From Verrucomicrobiales bacterium (GTDB taxonomy: Bacteria > Verrucomicrobiota > Verrucomicrobiia > Verrucomicrobiales > V1-33): a DNA stretch of 64,000 nt. A program made the position numbers and the translations under genes. Below the pieces are notes generated by a model. That model saw only the letters and a program-made list of their open reading frames with translations. It searched no databases and had not been told where the DNA came from. The number at the start of each line of letters is the position of its first letter. Position 1 is the first letter of the stretch. Below, piece by piece: positions 60,359 to 64,000 of this stretch. The stretch lies in NCBI GenBank assembly GCA_028293125.1, contig JAQGPJ010000010.1:88954-152953 (forward strand). Direction: 5' to 3'.

Positions 60359-60426
60359 GGGAGAAGGATAGGGATGGAGAGGAGGATTTGCCGTGCCGGA
60401 TTCCTGAAACCGGCCCTGCGGAGGAT

Positions 60427-63216
60427 TTAAACCTCAAAGGCTTTTTCGATCAGCTGGCGCTGTTCGGCGTTGTGCAGGGTGAGCGAGCCCACTGCAGGGC
60501 TGGCGGCGCGGCCGCGGCCCGCGTAGCGGATGGTGGTGGAGGCGATGGCCTCCAGCCGCGGGGCGACGTGGGTCCAAGCACCCATGTTCTGCGGCTCCTC
60601 CTGGCACCAGATCCACTTTTTGTTGTCGCGCGGGTAGCGGCTGACGATCTCGCGGATCAGTTTGTCGTGAAACGGATAAAGCTGCTCAATGCGGATAATG
60701 GCCGAGGTCTTGATGTCGTTCTCGTCGCGGTGCTTGAGGAGATCGTAGTAAACCTTCCCCGAGCAGAATATCAGGCGTGTGATGCGTTCGGTGCCGGCGC
60801 GGATGGCGGGATCGTCCAGCACCTCGTGAAAGCAGGAGTCACCCGTGAAGTCGGCCTCTGTGGAGACGGCTTCCTCCTTGCGCAGCAGGCTCTTGGGCGT
60901 CATCATGATCAGCGGCTTGCGGAAGGGCCGGCTCATCTGACGGCGCAGCACATGGAAATACTGGGCCGGGGTGGAAAGGTTGCAGACCTGCATGTTGTTC
61001 TCCGCGCAGAGCTGCAGATAGCGCTCCAGACGGGCGCTGGAGTGCTCGGGGCCCTGCCCCTCGTAGCCGTGGGGCAGGAGCAGGACGATGCCTGAGGGTT
61101 TCTGCCACTTCGATTCCGAGGAGGCGATGAACTGGTCGATAATCACCTGCGCACCATTGCCGAAGTCCCCGAACTGCGCCTCCCAGAGGATGAGCATATT
61201 GGGAGCCATGAGGCTGTAGCCGTAGTCAAACCCGAGCACCGCGGCTTCGCTGAGCAGGGAGTTGTAAACCCGGAACGTGGCCTGGGTTTCAGAGAGGTTC
61301 TGCAGCGGGAAGTAGCGGTCGCGGTTTTCGCTGTCGTAGAAGCAGGCATGGCGCTGGCTGAAGGTGCCGCGGCGCACATCCTGACCTGAGAGGCGGACGG
61401 GATGGCCGTCAATCAACAGCGAGGCGAAGGCCAGATGCTCGGCATGGGCCCAGTCAAAGGGCCCCCCGTTCTCAGAGGCGGCGCGGCGCTTGTCCACCAC
61501 GGTGCGTTTGACGTTTGCGTGCAGGCGGAAGCCGGCGGGCACATCAGTGATTTTGCCGCCCAGTTCCCGGAAGGTCTCCACGGACAGGCCGGTGGGCACC
61601 GGGTCGTGGGAGTACTCCGGCTGGAAGACAGCGGTGGAGCCGGCGAAAACGCGCTTTTTCAAATCCACCGAACTCAGCGTGTTCTCCATGTCGCGCAGCT
61701 CCTGGTATTCCGCCTGAAGGTGGTCCTTGATCTCTGCCAGCAGGGTGGTGGACCGCTCGGCGGAGATAACCCCGGCCTTGACCAGCTTCTCGCTGTAAAG
61801 GGTTCCCACGGTGGCTTTCCCGCGGATCAGCTTTGCGATCATCGGCTGGGTGTAGCTCGGCTCGTCGGTCTCGTTGTGACCATGCCGGCGGTAGCAGTAC
61901 ATGTCGATGACTACATCACGGTGGAACTTTTGACGGAATTCCAGAGCCAGTTTGGCCACGAAGTGAACCTCCTCCGGATGCTCACCGTTCACATGGAAAA
62001 CCGGAGCTTCGATCATCTTGGCCACGTCCGTGGCGTAGGCGCTGGAGCGGGCGTCCTCGGGTGAGGTGGTAAACCCGATTTGATTATTGATGATCAGGTG
62101 GATGGTGCCGCCGGTGCGGTAGCCGGGGAGCTGGGAAAGATTGAGCACCTCGGCCACGATGCCTTGGCCGGCGAAGGCCGCGTCCCCGTGAATGAGCAGA
62201 GGCAGCACATGTTCCCGGTTGCCGGTGTCGCCGATGTGACGCTGCTTGGCGCGGGCGCAGCCTTCGACCACAGGGTTGACGGCCTCCAGGTGCGAAGGGT
62301 TGGGAGCCAGATAAACCCCCACCTCCTTGCTGCCGACCTGGCGGTTCACCTGATAACCAAGGTGGTATTTCACATCGCCGTCGCCGGCCACGAGATCGGG
62401 GATAAAGTTCGGGCTGAATTCATGGAGCAGCACCTTCAGCGGCTTTTGCAGGAAATTGACCAGAATCGAGAGACGGCCCCGGTGGGCCATGCCCATGACG
62501 ATGTCCTGAATCCCATAGTGCGGCGCGTCGTTGAGCACGGCGTTGAGCACCACCATGGCGCTTTCACCACCCTCGAGGGAGAAGCGTTTCTGGCCTTTGT
62601 AGGTGTTGTGCAGGAACTGCTCGAAACATTCCGGCTCCCAGACCCAGCGGAGGATCTGCTCGCGGATTTCCGTGCTGGGCGGCGGGGCGTCGAGCCGGTT
62701 TTCAATGCGCTCGCGGAGCCATTCGCGGACCTCGAAGTTCAGAATATGCATATACTCAAACCCCGTCAGATCGCAGTAGGTGCGCTGCAGACGGTCCACC
62801 ATCTCCCCCAGCTTGGTGCGTTTGCCGTTGTTGAAATAAAGCGTCTCCACCTCCGCGTTGAGATCGGCCTCCGTGAAACCGAACTCCTTGAGCGAGAGCC
62901 GGGACTGATCTTTGGCGGCAGGGCTCAGGGGATCAAGATGCGCGCCGATGTGGCCGATGGCGCGGTAGGTTTCGATCATCCGCGTGACATTGGCGCGGAA
63001 GGTCATCTCCTGCTGGCTCATGCCCACACTGTCCACCGCGCGGGAGTTGTCGATGCCGGCGGCGGGGGTGACACGCCTGGGCTGGGCGGCACCGAGTTCG
63101 AAGCCTTCAAAGAACATGGACCAGGTGCCTTCCACGGAGCGTGGATCCTGAAGCCATTGCTGGTATTTGGCATCCAGCAGGTCCACATTCAATCGTGCGG
63201 AAATCGTTGAACTCAT
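60427..63216 (-). CDS. sucA: 2-oxoglutarate dehydrogenase E1 component
   Basis: The protein has 929 residues from ATG at 63216; the frame is open to 63300, but [10 protein letters not shown] begins the family pattern. The N-terminal segment [20 protein letters not shown] is typical of E1o. Thiamine-diphosphate and substrate regions include [19 protein letters not shown] near residue 240, [20 protein letters not shown] near residue 345 and [17 protein letters not shown] near residue 375. The C-terminal transketolase part has [19 protein letters not shown] near residue 680 and [12 protein letters not shown] near residue 875. It decarboxylates 2-oxoglutarate and passes the succinyl group to the lipoyl arm of SucB, encoded directly downstream. 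Confidence 0.94.
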   Translation of the reverse strand: MSSTISARLNVDLLDAKYQQWLQDPRSVEGTWSMFFEGFELGAAQPRRVTPAAGIDNSRAVDSVGMSQQEMTFRANVTRMIETYRAIGHIGAHLDPLSPAAKDQSRLSLKEFGFTEADLNAEVETLYFNNGKRTKLGEMVDRLQRTYCDLTGFEYMHILNFEVREWLRERIENRLDAPPPSTEIREQILRWVWEPECFEQFLHNTYKGQKRFSLEGGESAMVVLNAVLNDAPHYGIQDIVMGMAHRGRLSILVNFLQKPLKVLLHEFSPNFIPDLVAGDGDVKYHLGYQVNRQVGSKEVGVYLAPNPSHLEAVNPVVEGCARAKQRHIGDTGNREHVLPLLIHGDAAFAGQGIVAEVLNLSQLPGYRTGGTIHLIINNQIGFTTSPEDARSSAYATDVAKMIEAPVFHVNGEHPEEVHFVAKLALEFRQKFHRDVVIDMYCYRRHGHNETDEPSYTQPMIAKLIRGKATVGTLYSEKLVKAGVISAERSTTLLAEIKDHLQAEYQELRDMENTLSSVDLKKRVFAGSTAVFQPEYSHDPVPTGLSVETFRELGGKITDVPAGFRLHANVKRTVVDKRRAASENGGPFDWAHAEHLAFASLLIDGHPVRLSGQDVRRGTFSQRHACFYDSENRDRYFPLQNLSETQATFRVYNSLLSEAAVLGFDYGYSLMAPNMLILWEAQFGDFGNGAQVIIDQFIASSESKWQKPSGIVLLLPHGYEGQGPEHSSARLERYLQLCAENNMQVCNLSTPAQYFHVLRRQMSRPFRKPLIMMTPKSLLRKEEAVSTEADFTGDSCFHEVLDDPAIRAGTERITRLIFCSGKVYYDLLKHRDENDIKTSAIIRIEQLYPFHDKLIREIVSRYPRDNKKWIWCQEEPQNMGAWTHVAPRLEAIASTTIRYAGRGRAASPAVGSLTLHNAEQRQLIEKAFEV

Positions 63217-63345
63217 AGCAAACGCAAAGGGGCGGGGTCTGGGGACAAAAGAGGGCTGCCCGCCCGCGGGGGCGAGGCAGCCTTTGGGAAATATGAACAA
63301 CAGGAGCGTCGGATGCCAGGGAGAATTTACATTATATCCCGTGCA

Positions 63346-63981
63346 TCAGGCCGTGGCGGCGCGGAGGCATTCCCCGGTCAGGCTGCATATTTTTCCGTGA
63401 TCTTTCAGGCCGGGCGCAATCTCCACCCCGCTGGCGGTGTCCACGCCTGCGGGCCGGGTGCGGCGCACGGCTTCCGCAACGTTCGCCGGCGTCAGCCCAC
63501 CACTGAGAATGACCGGCAGGGGCGCGAGGGCTCCAATGACCTCCGCGGCATGGGCCCAGTCGATGGTGTGGCCGGTGCCGCCGTAAACGCCGGGAGCCCA
63601 GGCATCCAGCAGCAGGGCGTCCACCGGCCAGGCCCGCAGGGATTCCAAAGTCGTGTCCGGGCGGAGGGGTAGGGCTTTGATCACAGGCCGCCCCAAGGAC
63701 CGGAATCCCATCATGTCCTCCGGGGTTTCATCCCCGTGAAACTGGAGAACATCGATCAGCCCGCTTTCCGCAATCCGACGGACTTCTTCCACGGGAGCGT
63801 TGACGAGCACGGCGGTGCGGACCAGTCCTGCCGGCACTTTTTCCAGCCAGAGAGCTGCCTGCTCCAAGGGATGAAAGCGTTTGGACTTTGGGAAAAAATT
63901 GATGCCGATGGCGTCGGCGCCCGCCTCGGCGCAGAGCAGGGCATCCTCCAGCCGGGTCAGACCGCAGATTTTGGTGAGCAC
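63346..63981 (-). CDS. trpF: Phosphoribosylanthranilate isomerase
   Basis: The protein has 211 residues from GTG at 63981, near the right edge; the start is probably real because LTKICGLTRLEDA begins the conserved barrel. Cys6 in KICGLT is the general base and Asp126 in LLLDAW is the general acid of the family. GINFFPKSKRF near residue 26, QFHGDE near residue 79 and VILSGGLTPANVAEA near residue 155 form the phosphate-binding and structural motifs. It isomerises N-(5-phosphoribosyl)anthranilate in tryptophan biosynthesis, in the cytoplasm. It precedes sucA by 129 bases on the same strand, probably as a separate unit. Other trp genes may lie beyond the edge. Confidence 0.93.
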   Translation of the reverse strand: MLTKICGLTRLEDALLCAEAGADAIGINFFPKSKRFHPLEQAALWLEKVPAGLVRTAVLVNAPVEEVRRIAESGLIDVLQFHGDETPEDMMGFRSLGRPVIKALPLRPDTTLESLRAWPVDALLLDAWAPGVYGGTGHTIDWAHAAEVIGALAPLPVILSGGLTPANVAEAVRRTRPAGVDTASGVEIAPGLKDHGKICSLTGECLRAATA

Positions 63982-64000
63982 CTGACCGGCGCGGGGGAAG

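Noticed and set aside
1..64000. CRISPR arrays, insertion sequences, integrases, phage genes, tRNA or rRNA genes
   Set aside because: No regularly spaced repeats, transposase or integrase motifs, or cloverleaf/rRNA sequence were recognised on reading both strands. Short RNA genes could still be missed by eye.

Overview
This window reads as a stretch of ordinary bacterial chromosome from a GC-rich member of the Verrucomicrobia, or a close relative in the PVC superphylum. The evidence is gene content: a PVC-type dehydrogenase propeller beside its SGNH partner, a PSCyt/DUF1549-DUF1553, DUF1501 and cytochrome-LRR trio, very large secreted lamin-tail/CotH proteins, an AP2-like protein with a histone-H1-like tail, glycolate oxidase as GlcD-GlcF only, and start codons preceded by pyrimidine-rich rather than Shine-Dalgarno sequence. 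No rRNA, tRNA, phage, insertion sequence or CRISPR array was seen, so the assignment rests on proteins only.

Layout. 1-1715 (minus): SGNH-like protein and a truncated PVC dehydrogenase propeller. 1981-5678 (plus): a D-amino-acid cassette made of a PLP-dependent D-serine/D-threonine lyase, a GntP/DsdX-type permease and an M19 dipeptidase. 5862-8066: a sugar-dehydrogenase-type propeller fused to a diheme cytochrome domain. 8183-13640: a complete Opp/Dpp-type peptide ABC importer. 13727-16354: an APC amino-acid permease and a MidA-type methyltransferase. 16447-20852 (minus): the PVC cytochrome trio. 21051-22905 (minus): queG and aroK. 23029-34808: three giant or large secreted proteins, two with CotH-kinase and lamin-tail domains flanking a calcium-binding three-module protein. 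34947-41934 (plus): PBP1A, the AP2/H1-like protein, a LolD-like ATPase, ilvE, two small membrane proteins, a GcvH-like lipoyl protein and a class I aldolase. 42167-45074: glcD and glcF. 45113-50694: a metzincin-like protease, a cupin, a thioredoxin-like protein and a large hybrid histidine kinase. 50853-53414: a glycoside hydrolase fused to a GT2 glycosyltransferase. 53536-57963: putA with a divergent PAS-AraC regulator. 58011-63981 (minus): a DedA protein, sucB, sucA and trpF.

How the genes fit together. The first 14 kb looks like machinery for taking up and degrading small peptides and D-amino acids, which suits a scavenger of cell-wall or protein debris. PutA, the APC permease and IlvE add amino-acid metabolism, SucAB feeds the TCA cycle and GlcDF oxidises glycolate. 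The secreted cluster at 23-35 kb is the least understood part of the window.

The items most worth following up are the D-amino-acid cassette, the CotH/three-module secreted cluster, the AP2 plus H1-tail protein with hairpins on both sides, the GH-GT2 fusion, the SucB that lacks the usual subunit-binding domain (as in mitochondrial DLST), the inverted repeat between putA and its putative regulator, and the pyrimidine-rich translation leaders.
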